Below are positions 1 to 8,835 of a stretch of DNA of 64,000 nt, piece by piece. Every line of letters begins with the position of its first letter. Position 1 is the stretch's first letter. The translations under genes and the position numbers were made by a program. This DNA comes from Vibrio natriegens NBRC 15636 = ATCC 14048 = DSM 759 (GTDB taxonomy: Bacteria; Pseudomonadota; Gammaproteobacteria; Enterobacterales; Vibrionaceae): positions 1,364,001 to 1,428,000 of the forward strand of contig NZ_CP141823.1 of NCBI RefSeq assembly GCF_035621455.1, in the 5' to 3' direction. The notes below the pieces were generated by a model. The model did not search any database. It was not told the DNA's origin and saw only the letters and a program-made list of their open reading frames with translations.

Positions 1-313
1 GTGAAGGTAATTCTGAGAAGCAGTGTGATTGGAATAGTAAAAACGCGGCTAAGTGTGATTTAAATCACGCAACAATTGCGGGATTTTTCACCATTACACT
101 TTCTTAACATAAGGACTTTCTCCTGACTCTCGGCAAGTTTGAGTGTTGAACACGGGAAAGGCAAAGTGAGGGATTGTCGTCAGATTTGGGATTGGAGTTT
201 AGCGGCGTGTTTGTGGCGGTATTCAGTTGAGTTCCTGCTTGCAGCCTAAGCGTTATGAAGCCATTTGCACTTAGGCTGCTGTGCCATTGTTACTTGACGG
301 TTTGTCTGAATTA
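1..313. other. Gene-free left edge with a CRP-like site and a hairpin
   Basis: I see no convincing coding sequence here. The stretch holds a CRP-like palindrome (54-69) and a perfect 10-bp inverted repeat (arms 241-250 and 270-279, GCAGCCTAAG/CTTAGGCTGC, 19-nt loop). The hairpin lies just downstream of the minus-strand gene at 314-985 but has no clear U-tract, so it may be an mRNA 3' structure rather than a classical terminator. Confidence 0.4.
54..69. promoter_or_regulatory. Candidate CRP binding site
   Basis: The sequence reads TGTGA-N6-TCACG, one base from the CRP consensus TGTGA-N6-TCACA. It lies in gene-free DNA about 250 bp beyond the 3' end of the first gene on the minus strand, so it most likely serves a gene left of the window. 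Identification is by consensus only. Confidence 0.45.
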
Positions 314-985
314 TCAAGACGTTGGGCTATGGTTTAGCCTGTACAAATACATCCAGTAAATGATGGCGGTTCCGAACGCTAAGAGCGCTGGAAATATCAA
401 TGTATGCAGACCATACACAGTAAAAAGCGCGGCACCTGCAACGCCACCGAGTAAAAATCCGGAAAAGATGAATAAGAACAATAGGGCCTTTCGACGGTCA
501 AATTGACGTCCGCGCAAGCTTTCTCCAATCATAATGCCCAAATCAGTAATAATACCGGTCATGTGAGTGGTTCTGACTACAGCGCCACTAAACGTCGTAA
601 TCATCGCGTTTTGCAAGCCGCAGGCAGCGGAAGCTAAATATTGGCCATAAACGTTGCCCTGTACCAAGAAGCCTAAACTAAGAAGAAGTAAGCTGCCTTC
701 TATACACAGTGCGACCCCGTAACGACGTCCAAGTTTTAATGCACTGCTTTCGATAAAGAAACCACTGAACGCAGCACCAATCAAAAAGCTAAATACGATG
801 AAGAGCAGGTGAATGGAGCTGTCCACACCTGTTAGTAAGCTATTCCCTAGCTGAGTTACGGTTCCGGAGATGTGTGTTATCGCTTGATGTTGAAAGCCGA
901 GTAGACCGACGGCATTGACGCAGCCTGCAAGAAGGGCAAGTAGAAACGCGCCATATTCCACCCAACGAGGAAGTCTGGAAATCAC
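314..985 (-). CDS. YoaK/DUF1275 family membrane protein
   Basis: A 223-aa integral membrane protein with about six hydrophobic segments. The glycine-rich first segment (LLALLAGCVNAVGLLGF) followed by the conserved T-H-I-S-G-T region is typical of the YoaK/DUF1275 family. A later T-H-M-T-G-I-I-T-D-L motif (about residues 140-150) repeats the theme. The family's transported substrate and role are not settled. The gene stands alone, with a hairpin at 241-279 downstream. The family call is firm; function is unknown. Confidence 0.8.
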   Translation of the reverse strand: MISRLPRWVEYGAFLLALLAGCVNAVGLLGFQHQAITHISGTVTQLGNSLLTGVDSSIHLLFIVFSFLIGAAFSGFFIESSALKLGRRYGVALCIEGSLLLLSLGFLVQGNVYGQYLASAACGLQNAMITTFSGAVVRTTHMTGIITDLGIMIGESLRGRQFDRRKALLFLFIFSGFLLGGVAGAALFTVYGLHTLIFPALLAFGTAIIYWMYLYRLNHSPTS

Positions 986-1201
986 AATAAAACCCCACTA
1001 AATGTTAGGAGCCGATTATAGCGCTCACACTGAGATACGAAACCCCTTACAGTACAACTCGGTTGATCATTCTCAAAAAAAATTCAAAAAAGCAGGGATA
1101 GGCCAATCACAACAAATGATTGATAAGAAAACGTGTCGGAAAAACGCTTGAGAACAAGCTACTTTTTGGAAAGCGTGTACCGTCCTAAATAAGGTTGCCG
1201 C

Positions 1202-1609
1202 TCATTCGATGTGCTCCATCGTGCATTCGAAACTGACCCAGCCATGCTTTCGTTCTTCATAGATAGAAACGGTCGGTTCTTGAAATTCTTTGTCACTAAA
1301 GAGCCCGACAGGCACAACAATGATGTCTGGTGCAGCGGAGAGTAACAGGCGCATGGTGGTGCCACAGGCAGGACAAAATTCGTATCGGACTTCGCTCCCG
1401 TCATCGCTGATTCTGGTATAGCTAATTACGTCACCATCTAAAATGACGTTCTCTTTGGCGAAGCGAGCCTGGACGCCAAATACACTGCCAGTTCGCTTTT
1501 GACACTCAAAGCAATGGCAAATCGATGTACGCATGGGTTCACCTAAGCAGCGAAGCTGAATCAAGCCACACGCACACTCACATGAGTGGGTTCTGTTTGG
1601 TTTTGGCAT
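1202..1609 (-). CDS. GFA-family (CENP-V/GFA fold) zinc protein
   Basis: A 135-aa protein of the GFA/CENP-V fold. The zinc-binding cysteines are visible: C-E-C-A-C near residues 10-14, C-H-C-F-E-C near 32-37, and C-P-A-C-G near 79-83. Relatives are often annotated as glutathione-dependent formaldehyde-activating enzymes. That activity is doubtful for most members, and nothing here (no adhC/frmA neighbour) supports formaldehyde metabolism. It is a single gene, and the flanking gaps suggest its own promoter. Confidence 0.8.
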   Translation of the reverse strand: MPKPNRTHSCECACGLIQLRCLGEPMRTSICHCFECQKRTGSVFGVQARFAKENVILDGDVISYTRISDDGSEVRYEFCPACGTTMRLLLSAAPDIIVVPVGLFSDKEFQEPTVSIYEERKHGWVSFECTMEHIE

Positions 1610-1917
1610 CGTTAAAATTAAATAACCTCAAACTGTCTTCATGTCCCGTGGAGCACCTGTACTGGCAATCGAATGGTTAGTGTCACGCGGGGCTAAATCT
1701 TCTCAAGTTCTCAGAGAACAGTTTAGGACATTTAAGGCCGAATACCTCATGGCAGCGATCACCTTTCAAACGAAAACTCAACGAACTTAGGCAGGCCAAG
1801 TCAGTTTTATTTTGAAACATTTGATGTATTGATTCGAAGGTTGTTTTACGGTTATGGCTCTTTATTTGGTATATACTCCGAGCGCGATTTATAAAATATA
1901 AAAACAAGGAAGTCTTC
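1610..1917. other. Intergenic region with a candidate promoter
   Basis: This 308-bp gap separates the divergent GFA gene and the gene at 1918. A TATACT -10-like hexamer at 1872-1877 lies about 40 bp before the downstream ATG. I found no matching strong -35, so the promoter call is weak. Open frames in the gap are low-complexity shadows. Nothing else is evident. Confidence 0.3.
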
Positions 1918-2550
1918 ATGGCCCGCAATAGAATTCTGCCTATTCCACTTATCCTTCTTATTCCCGTTGTATTATTAATCATCGTGATTGTTGCTGGTGT
2001 TTACCGATTTAGCCTCTCTGATGACGAAATATTAGCCAAGTTTCCGCAAAGCGAAGTTCAGACTAATACGATTATTTCGGACGTGCTAAATATCAAATCT
2101 TCAAATCCGTGGACAATTCAGGTTCCCGAACAAAATGCAGTGAGTTTCATTGATGAGTGGGATAAAGAACATGGTTATTTGATTGGTCAATACGATGCTG
2201 GGGCGACGAAAGGTAAGGTTTTGTTACCGACAGAATTTATTGTTCAACGCCAGATAGAAGACGTGCCTTGGATTGTTGCCCCTATGATTGTTACCTCACA
2301 GGGAACAGGATCGTTTTATTATATTGGTCTGTTTAAATTTGATGCTGTTCCAAGCCGAGTTATATTACTTGATAGTGTATTCATTGGCGATCGTATTAAA
2401 TTTAATCAACTGGAATGGCGAGACGATACAATTATCGATGCCTCCTATCTGACGCACGATGAAAATCAAGCGATGTCTGAAGTGCCTAAACAATTAAATT
2501 CTGTATCGCTGAAGCGTGTAGGCAATTTCCTACATATGCAACAAAGATGA
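1918..2550 (+). CDS. Hypothetical membrane-anchored protein, 210 aa
   Basis: I do not recognise the family. Residues 6-27 form one strong hydrophobic segment (PIPLILLIPVVLLIIVIVAGV), and the rest looks soluble. The topology suggests an inner-membrane anchor with a periplasmic domain of about 180 residues. There is no lipobox or catalytic motif. The start is preceded by AAGGAAG, a plausible ribosome binding site. The next gene, on the same strand, begins 120 bp later and encodes a periplasmic peptidoglycan hydrolase, so a related envelope role is possible but unproven. Confidence 0.6.
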   Translation: MARNRILPIPLILLIPVVLLIIVIVAGVYRFSLSDDEILAKFPQSEVQTNTIISDVLNIKSSNPWTIQVPEQNAVSFIDEWDKEHGYLIGQYDAGATKGKVLLPTEFIVQRQIEDVPWIVAPMIVTSQGTGSFYYIGLFKFDAVPSRVILLDSVFIGDRIKFNQLEWRDDTIIDASYLTHDENQAMSEVPKQLNSVSLKRVGNFLHMQQR

Positions 2551-2670
2551 ATTTATTTTACTTATGTAAAAAATAGGTGTTTTCTGAGCTAGATCTCGAA
2601 ATTTCCTAGTGATTTCTTATGCGGGAATGAATAAGCTATTAGGCCTGTTTATAAGGAGATAGTAATTCCC

Positions 2671-3954
2671 GTGTCTACAAATGAAATTACAAGACGGTTG
2701 CCGAATCTGACAGGTCGTAGAGCGCTGCTGTTGTACTCCTTACCTGTTTTGTTCGCGATTGGTGTTTCCCACTCTCTCAAAGAGTCACCATTAACGAAAA
2801 CCATCGCTTTAAACCTGCCGGAATCGCAGGTTGTTGAAAGAATTCTTGATGCGACGACTGCAGAAGTTGTCACCCCACCGAACTTTGAGTATCAAATCCA
2901 AGCAGGCGACAATCTTAGTACCATTTTTAGTCAGCTTGGTTTCGGCTACAGCTCGCTAATGAAAGTCATGGAAACGGACTTAAACTACCTTGCGCTTGAT
3001 ACGCTAAAACCAGGCAATACATTGCGATTTTGGCGTGACGATATCGAAGGTGAACTGCTTAAAATGGAACTGCAATTTTCTATTGCAGACAAAGTGGTTT
3101 ATGAGCTGAACCGTGACGGCAATTATGACTTTACCGACATTTCAATTCCTGGCGTATGGAATCAAGAACCACTGGTTGGTGTGATCCAAGGCAGCTTCTC
3201 TTCATCAGCGAGTCGTCTTGGTTTAACTTCGGCTGAAATCAGTCAGGTTGTGACCTTGCTGAAAGAGCAATTAAACTTTGGCAAAGATCTTCGTGCCGGC
3301 GATCGCTTTGAAGTGGTTCGACGTTCACAGAGCATCAATGGTGTCTCTACTGGTAAGAACGAAATTGAAGCGATAAAGATTTATAATCGCGGTCGTGAAA
3401 TTACCGCTTACCTGCATACCGATGGTCAATTTTATAACGCGAAAGGTGAGAGCCTGCAGCGTGCTTTCCAGCGTTATCCTGTGAGTCGTGGTTGGCGAAT
3501 CAGTTCTGGGTTCAATCCTAATCGTCATCACCCCGTGACAGGACGTGTCGCGCCACATAATGGTACCGACTTCGCAACACCAATCGGAACGCCTGTGGTT
3601 TCGACAGGTGACGGAACGGTTATCATGACACGTAAACACCCATACGCGGGTAATTACGTGGTGGTTGAACACGGTAGTAAGTTCAAAACCCGCTATCTAC
3701 ACCTAAGTAAGATCCTGGTGAAGAAAGGGCAAAAAGTGTCACGTGGTCAACGCATTGGTCTATCTGGTAAAACAGGCCGTGTAACTGGCCCTCATCTGCA
3801 CTATGAATTGATCCAGTATGGCCGACCAGTCAACGCCATGAGAGCGAACATTCCAATGGCGAGTTCGGTGCCTAAGAAGGAAATGGCAACGTTTGTTGCT
3901 AATCGTGATGCGATGGATAAGCTTCTGAAGAATAAAGAGAAAGCGGTTTTATAA
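2671..3954 (+). CDS. M23 family peptidoglycan DD-metalloendopeptidase
   Basis: A 427-aa envelope protein. It has an N-terminal hydrophobic segment at residues 18-32 (signal anchor) and a LysM/OapA-like region around 70-120 (Y-Q-I-Q-A-G-D-N-L-S). The C-terminal LytM/M23 domain carries the zinc ligands H-N-G-T-D near 294-299 and H-L-H-Y near 374-377, so it should be an active zinc endopeptidase cutting peptide cross-links. It resembles the MepM/YebA group. The GTG start has a GGAG motif about 12 nt upstream, slightly far, so the exact start is uncertain. A hairpin terminator follows at 3991-4020. Confidence 0.88.
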   Translation: MSTNEITRRLPNLTGRRALLLYSLPVLFAIGVSHSLKESPLTKTIALNLPESQVVERILDATTAEVVTPPNFEYQIQAGDNLSTIFSQLGFGYSSLMKVMETDLNYLALDTLKPGNTLRFWRDDIEGELLKMELQFSIADKVVYELNRDGNYDFTDISIPGVWNQEPLVGVIQGSFSSSASRLGLTSAEISQVVTLLKEQLNFGKDLRAGDRFEVVRRSQSINGVSTGKNEIEAIKIYNRGREITAYLHTDGQFYNAKGESLQRAFQRYPVSRGWRISSGFNPNRHHPVTGRVAPHNGTDFATPIGTPVVSTGDGTVIMTRKHPYAGNYVVVEHGSKFKTRYLHLSKILVKKGQKVSRGQRIGLSGKTGRVTGPHLHYELIQYGRPVNAMRANIPMASSVPKKEMATFVANRDAMDKLLKNKEKAVL

Positions 3955-3990
3955 CAGTCCGGTTTTCCCTTTGTGCAAAATTTAACCTTG

Positions 3991-4020
3991 AAAGGCCAGG
4001 CATTGCTTGGCCTTTGTTTA
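3991..4020. terminator. Hairpin between convergent genes
   Basis: AAAGGCCA (3991-3998) pairs with TGGCCTTT (4008-4015), followed by GTTTATT. It lies between the M23 gene and the convergent GGDEF/EAL gene and can serve either strand. Confidence 0.65.
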
Positions 4021-4029
4021 TTCACTTTT

Positions 4030-5850
4030 TTATGCGCTTTTAACTTGTCGTTTATTAATCAGCGTGATCATCTCGCTTACACGGCTTGGTTTGGCGTAGA
4101 AATAGCCTTGTATGTAATTGCATCCCATCTCAATGAGCTTGTCTGAGGCATTCTTATCTTCCACACCCTCTGCGATTAAGTTCACGTTGAGCAATTGGGA
4201 AAGTTGCACGATCAATAAAACCACTTGTTCAGACGTTTTGTTCGAAAGCATATTTCTCACAAACGTCGCATCAATTTTTATGATGTCGATAGGGTAGTTG
4301 TGAATATAGTTCAGGCTTGAGTAGCCAGTACCAAAGTCATCCAAGGCGACTTGAAACCCGAGATAACGTAATGAATTCAGAACCATCTGTTCTTGTCCAC
4401 TTAGGGACAGTAAAACGGTTTCGGTGAGTTCGATAACAAAGTCGCAGGTCGAGTGTTGGTACTTGTCTATCATGGACGTTAAATGGTTGATGTAGCGCTT
4501 AGAATCCACCAACTCATAAGCAGAACAATTTATCGATAACTTTACGCTGTGACCTAATTGAGATTCCAACTCTTGTTTGGCAATACAAGCGAGTTCAATA
4601 ATGCGCTCACCGAGCTCTACGATTAAGCCAGATTGTTCGGCTGCTTCTATAAACTCAGAAGGGGCGATGTTGCCCAATGTGTCACTTTCCCAACGGGAGA
4701 GAATTTCAAAGTAATCCCACTGGTCAGCGTTGATGTCCACGATCGGTTGAACAACGACATACAGTTCATGATTGTCTGTGATGCTCGTTTTCAGCTGCTG
4801 ACGTATCACCTCAATAAGTTGCGTTTGTCGATGATAAAGGGCACTAAGCTGCGTGTCATAGTGCTGTATACGCGTCTCTCGGTGTTTCTTGCAATCTTTC
4901 AAGGCCAGGCTGGCATTCAGGATAAGCCCATCTGTTTTTGGGCTGTGATTGGCGGCTCGTGCAATACCAATACTCACTGTGAACGAGATGTGGTTCGATT
5001 TATCAATGTAACCCGCTTCTATGATGTCGAGAATCTGCTGGCACACCGCAACAGGGTCTTCGTCATAGGTGATAAATGCAAACTCGTCGCCAGCAACCCG
5101 AAACGCATTTTCTGGGGAGGACAGGCTTTCTTGGATCGCGTTTGCCGTGAATTTTATTATCTGGTCGCCAATGTAGTTCCCATTGATGTCGTTAATCGAC
5201 TTGAAGTTATCGATATCCAGATAAGCAAGGTTAAAAGGGCGCGACGACTGTTGTGTTAAAGTTTCCAGGGTATCAGCCAGGCAACTGCGGTTAAGTAGTC
5301 CTGTCAGATTGTCGTGCGAAACTTCGTAACTCAGCTGGTTTAGAAGTTTATCCGAACGCTCACTGACCCATTTTTCTCGTAAACTGTGGATGATGACATT
5401 GGCGTAGAAGCGATGCAGTTCGAGCAATGCTTGCGCTTCCAGTGCGGAAAAGAGATGGGTAAAAGTAGATATCAAAATACCGAGTACATCGCCATTTTGT
5501 GTTTTCAGTGGCAATCCTAAATACGCTTCTATGCCAATTTCGCGAAACATTTTATCTTCGGATACATCACGATATACATGATCTTGAAAGAAGATATTCT
5601 CACCGATATCGTTAACCACTTCCTCGCATGGTGAGCCAGAAAGTGGGTACTCAAGGTGATCTTCGATTTTATCGTTTCTAGCAACCGATATTGTATGAGC
5701 TGAGTGCTGGAGATGAGCCACCTCGACAATACAGGTACAGTGCGTGTTCACCTGTTGATGAATATCTAAAATCACCCTGTTTAGTAGAGCACTACCACTC
5801 AGCTTCAAGATCTCATCAAGCTTTTGAAAACTGATTTGTACATGATCCAT
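4030..5850 (-). CDS. GAF-GGDEF-EAL c-di-GMP signalling protein
   Basis: About 606 aa with no membrane segment, so cytoplasmic. An N-terminal GAF-like sensor domain (about 20-155) is followed by a GGDEF domain whose signature reads V-A-G-D-E-F. It has no RxxD inhibitory site upstream. The EAL domain starts E-I-L instead of E-A-L but keeps the catalytic glutamate and the N-C-S, E-L-T-E, D-D-F-G-T-G, K-I-D and A-E-G-V-E motifs. It probably degrades c-di-GMP; cyclase activity is doubtful. I chose ATG 5850 because AGGTG lies about 9 nt upstream; an upstream in-frame GTG at 5862 is poorer. Confidence 0.88.
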   Translation of the reverse strand: MDHVQISFQKLDEILKLSGSALLNRVILDIHQQVNTHCTCIVEVAHLQHSAHTISVARNDKIEDHLEYPLSGSPCEEVVNDIGENIFFQDHVYRDVSEDKMFREIGIEAYLGLPLKTQNGDVLGILISTFTHLFSALEAQALLELHRFYANVIIHSLREKWVSERSDKLLNQLSYEVSHDNLTGLLNRSCLADTLETLTQQSSRPFNLAYLDIDNFKSINDINGNYIGDQIIKFTANAIQESLSSPENAFRVAGDEFAFITYDEDPVAVCQQILDIIEAGYIDKSNHISFTVSIGIARAANHSPKTDGLILNASLALKDCKKHRETRIQHYDTQLSALYHRQTQLIEVIRQQLKTSITDNHELYVVVQPIVDINADQWDYFEILSRWESDTLGNIAPSEFIEAAEQSGLIVELGERIIELACIAKQELESQLGHSVKLSINCSAYELVDSKRYINHLTSMIDKYQHSTCDFVIELTETVLLSLSGQEQMVLNSLRYLGFQVALDDFGTGYSSLNYIHNYPIDIIKIDATFVRNMLSNKTSEQVVLLIVQLSQLLNVNLIAEGVEDKNASDKLIEMGCNYIQGYFYAKPSRVSEMITLINKRQVKSA

Positions 5851-6092
5851 TGTACACGTCACCTAGCGTTGTTTGTTCTATATCGTGTGGCGTTGATTCT
5901 GACTAATTTGAAACGTATCAGACAAACTATCGTTTACTTAGGTGGATTTTTCAAACTTTGCCAGCGACTAAGTTACAGTATGGTTTACCTGTAAGTGTAA
6001 CCAGTGGCACGATTTTTACCTCGCCAGGCCAGTGTTTGATTACTTTTCATCAAGCAAGGGACTGCTATTGGAGCGTTGTTAGTTATCTGAAA

Positions 6093-6980
6093 TTATTCTC
6101 GTTTTTCTTCTTCTAATCGAGATTTTAGATAGTCGAGAAACAATTGAGTTCGGGTATGTTGATAGTCTAATTTAGGGTAGTAAGCGTAGACGATCGCTTC
6201 ATCAGCCGTAATGTCTGGCAAAATAGGCACTAATGCTCCAGATTTTAGGTCATCTTTGATCATGACGTTGTTGGTCATGAGTATACCCATCCCTCGCTTA
6301 GCGCCATGAAATAAAGCTTCTGGATTTGTCGTTGCAAAGTTGCCGGATAAGCTTATCCGTTGGTTCTTATTGGTCTTAATTTCTCTTGAGGGTTTTTCAC
6401 CCCATATAAGCACGTTGTGTCGGCTTAAATCTTCGACGCGTTCTGGTGTGCCGTACTTTTCTAAATAACTCGGGGCAGCATAAAACTGAGCTTTGTGTTT
6501 GAACAGAGGGCTAGCCTTAAAACTGAGTGAGTTGAGCTGATCTAACTCGCGGCTGATAAAGAGGTCCAAACTTAACTCAGGAAGTTGACCGGGCAATGTG
6601 GTCGTCAGTTGTAGTGTGATGTCCGGGTATTTTTCGAGAAAGTCATCCAGATAGTGGACAAGAAACTTCGAACCTACCGCGAGTGTAGCGCCAATTTTTA
6701 AAAGCCCTGCCGGCGATTGGTTCACCGAGCGAGTTTCGTCTAAAACGGACTGCCAGGAATCGAGCTGACTTTTGGCTCGCTCATAGAATAGAGCGCCAGC
6801 TTCCGTTTGGCTGATTGAACGAGTCGTGCGTTTGAGCAGCTGCACGCCGACTTTGTCTTCAAGCCATTGAATCCGCTTGCTGATGGCTGAGCTGGTGGTA
6901 TTGAGTTTTCGTGCTGCACCGTTAAAGCTGCCTTCTTCAACGACACGAATATAACTTTGTACACTTTGAATCCAATCCAC
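6093..6980 (-). CDS. LysR family transcriptional regulator
   Basis: A 295-aa LysR-type protein. The N-terminal winged helix-turn-helix spans residues 1-60 (G-S-F-N-G-A-A-R-K-L then S-S-A-I-S-K-R-I-Q-W-L-E). A co-inducer-binding domain follows from about 90. It belongs to the large CrgA/DmlR-like subgroup. The GTG start is set by a strong AGGAGG a few bases upstream. It is transcribed away from the gene at 7245, the usual LysR divergent arrangement, so that gene or its own promoter is the likely target. The inducer cannot be read from sequence. Confidence 0.88.
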   Translation of the reverse strand: MDWIQSVQSYIRVVEEGSFNGAARKLNTTSSAISKRIQWLEDKVGVQLLKRTTRSISQTEAGALFYERAKSQLDSWQSVLDETRSVNQSPAGLLKIGATLAVGSKFLVHYLDDFLEKYPDITLQLTTTLPGQLPELSLDLFISRELDQLNSLSFKASPLFKHKAQFYAAPSYLEKYGTPERVEDLSRHNVLIWGEKPSREIKTNKNQRISLSGNFATTNPEALFHGAKRGMGILMTNNVMIKDDLKSGALVPILPDITADEAIVYAYYPKLDYQHTRTQLFLDYLKSRLEEEKRE

Positions 6981-7244
6981 TGCTTCCTCCTAAGAACTAA
7001 TTCTTCACGATATGAACCAATTATCAACTATGCGTGTCGAAATATACACTGTAAGGGGCAAGGCTGTCATCGTATGAGAGCGTGTATAAATCACTATCTT
7101 GCGGGGAACTTTGTTACCTTTGGCGGGAAGAATGGCTGCTCCCTAATTAGAACCAGCCAGACGCAACGGTTTGAATCTTCTTGCAAGGGAGACACCACCT
7201 TTCTAAAATGCGCAGCAAACCGTCTTTAATCGTTAGGTGAAAGA

Positions 7245-7592
7245 ATGCAACAAAACGAATTTGAAACGCTGGTAAAAGAAATTATCCAGCAAGAAAACAT
7301 GCCTAAAGCACTTGAGATACTAAAAGCTTGTGAAGAAGAAGAGGTCGCGCAAGCGGCTCAGTCTCTTACAGGTCAGTTTGGTCTTGCGGAAGTCGATGGT
7401 GAAAAGCGTATTTACCATATGACAACTCAAGAAGATGAGTCTGGTGAAGAGCAAGAGTATGTGGAACATGTCATGAATGAAGGCGATCATTTAATCAAGT
7501 TTGCCGCTTGGTTCTTTGAAACCTTCTTTGAAATCAAACAGAAAGATACTTATGTTGCTGCTGGTAAAACCTACCAACAGCCGAAACGCTGA
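7245..7592 (+). CDS. Small acidic hypothetical protein, 115 aa
   Basis: I do not recognise this family. The protein is soluble and strongly acidic, with an E/D-rich stretch (T-Q-E-D-E-S-G-E-E-Q-E) at about 65-75. An aromatic helix follows (F-A-A-W-F-F-E-T-F-F-E-I), which could be amphipathic. AGGTGA upstream of the ATG is a good ribosome binding site. It is divergent from the LysR gene, with a 264-bp shared control region. Codon use looks normal for the window. Confidence 0.6.
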   Translation: MQQNEFETLVKEIIQQENMPKALEILKACEEEEVAQAAQSLTGQFGLAEVDGEKRIYHMTTQEDESGEEQEYVEHVMNEGDHLIKFAAWFFETFFEIKQKDTYVAAGKTYQQPKR

Positions 7593-7655
7593 GTTAAATG
7601 TGTGTCCAGGTTAGTTAGGGTTGAAATTTAATTACAAAAACATGTGATTTAGATC

Positions 7656-7683
7656 TTGTTTTTGTCCTTTTGTGGTGTAATAT
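7656..7683 (+). promoter_or_regulatory. Candidate sigma-70 promoter for the 44-aa gene
   Basis: TTGTTT (7656-7661) and TAATAT (7678-7683) are separated by 16 bp and lie 39 bp before the small gene's ATG. A TGTGATTTAGATC sequence just upstream (7643-7655) has one perfect CRP half-site. An imperfect palindrome (TGTGGTGTAAT/ATTACCACACA) covers the -10. Confidence 0.5.
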
Positions 7684-7721
7684 TACCACACAAACAAGAA
7701 GGATAACTTCAGGAGAAGGTC

Positions 7722-7856
7722 ATGACAAACGAACTTGGTGGCGCTTACATTGGCCAAATGATTGCTAAAGATGCAATGCACAAAGCACTTCACGGTAAAG
7801 CGAAGAAGAAAAAAGCTTCTGCTCTTTCTCGTTTAGTGAAAAAGCTAGCGAATTAA
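7722..7856 (+). CDS. Small basic protein, 44 aa
   Basis: A short ORF of 45 codons including the stop. The protein starts M-T-N-E-L-G-G-A-Y-I-G-Q-M-I and has a lysine-rich second half (G-K-A-K-K-K-K-A-S-A-L). It is supported by AGGAGA 7 nt before the ATG, a well-spaced promoter (7656-7683) and a terminator 5 nt after the stop. Together these make a compact monocistronic unit. No membrane segment is seen; the composition suggests nucleic-acid or ribosome association, but that is inference. I do not recognise the family. Confidence 0.65.
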   Translation: MTNELGGAYIGQMIAKDAMHKALHGKAKKKKASALSRLVKKLAN

Positions 7857-7860
7857 TACA

Positions 7861-7893
7861 AAAAGCCCTGATTACTTAATCAGGGCTTTTTGT
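7861..7893 (+). terminator. Rho-independent terminator
   Basis: AAAAGCCCTGATTA pairs with TAATCAGGGCTTTT around a very short loop and runs into a T-tract. It terminates the 44-aa gene. Confidence 0.85.
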
Positions 7894-7983
7894 TTCCATA
7901 ATTACTTCAGCGCTTCTACAAACAATATCAATCACAGTCAGTGACCGAAATAGCATAGGTAAAGGTTTCAGACCAATGTCAGA

Positions 7984-8598
7984 CTATGCAGACTGACTCG
8001 GTATCTCTACAACATTATTCGGGACTTTATCTAGCCCCTTTGCTACTAACCACTTTTCCAGACTATCAGCACCTCCAATATACTTACTTTCTAGCCAGAT
8101 CTGAGGCACAGTGACGGGTGTTTTTTCACCTATGATGGCTTTGACTTCCGGGATCATTCTGTAAAGTGCGGCACTGTCTTTCACCACATCGTAATATTGG
8201 TATGTGATACCTGCATCATCAAGCAGTTGCTTGGCCTTCTTACAATGTGGACACGTAGCTTTTCCGTAAACAATATTCCCTTTGAGGCTATCTCGTTTAA
8301 CCCACTCAGCAATAACCGATTGTATTAATACACCTCGGTTTAATGCTTCACCTTGGCTGATCACCTTACCTTCTACTATCAGAATAGGAGCGTGCCAGGC
8401 GCCTTTCTTTAAGGGTTCCCACCAGTGGGATAACCAATCTTTGACTTCCAGCTCTACAGGCACATCTGACAGCTCATTTTCAAAAGTATCGGTTAAAATA
8501 TCGTGGGTTAGCGTGCATTCTCCGCAAGGGATGTTCACTTTGAAAGGTCCCCAGCTTCCTGCCCATCGATAGAGTGTGATTTTGATTGGTTGTGTCAT
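7984..8598 (-). CDS. Protein with two thioredoxin-like halves (glutaredoxin C-terminus)
   Basis: 204 aa. The C-terminal half (about 108-190) is glutaredoxin-like: Y-G-K-A-T-C-P-H-C-K-K-A-K with redox centre CPHC, then T-V-P-Q-I-W (cis-proline), G-G-A-D-S-L. The N-terminal half also carries a CxxC (I-P-C-G-E-C near residues 24-29) and a possible cis-proline (H-A-P-I-L-I-V-E-G), so it may be a second thioredoxin-type module. No signal peptide, so cytoplasmic. Likely a thiol-disulfide reductase. The partner is unknown. Confidence 0.75.
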   Translation of the reverse strand: MTQPIKITLYRWAGSWGPFKVNIPCGECTLTHDILTDTFENELSDVPVELEVKDWLSHWWEPLKKGAWHAPILIVEGKVISQGEALNRGVLIQSVIAEWVKRDSLKGNIVYGKATCPHCKKAKQLLDDAGITYQYYDVVKDSAALYRMIPEVKAIIGEKTPVTVPQIWLESKYIGGADSLEKWLVAKGLDKVPNNVVEIPSQSA

Positions 8599-8807
8599 GC
8601 GACGCTCCTCATTTCCTTCTCTGAAAATATAGAACTCAAAAACGGGGTTTTTCTTTCAATTCAATGGGTATTTTTACTGTTTGAACCTGTGGTTTAGGCC
8701 AAAGGTGCGGCGATTGTTTGTGAAGTCACTGGATTATAATGGATTTTTCTGCTGATTGAACTGTGGAGCATACGCGCTATTGGTCTTTACGCCAACAAAA
8801 AGCGCCA

Positions 8808-8835
8808 ATAAAAAAAATGCCTCCCATAGGGAGGC
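8808..8835 (-). terminator. Rho-independent terminator, minus strand
   Basis: Stem GCCTCCC-ATA-GGGAGGC (8819-8835) with an A-tract on the plus-strand left side, which becomes a U-tract on the minus strand. Confidence 0.8.

Noticed and set aside
4633..5259. Plus-strand 208-codon ORF
   Set aside because: It lies wholly inside the GGDEF/EAL gene on the other strand, with no ribosome binding site and no recognisable domain.
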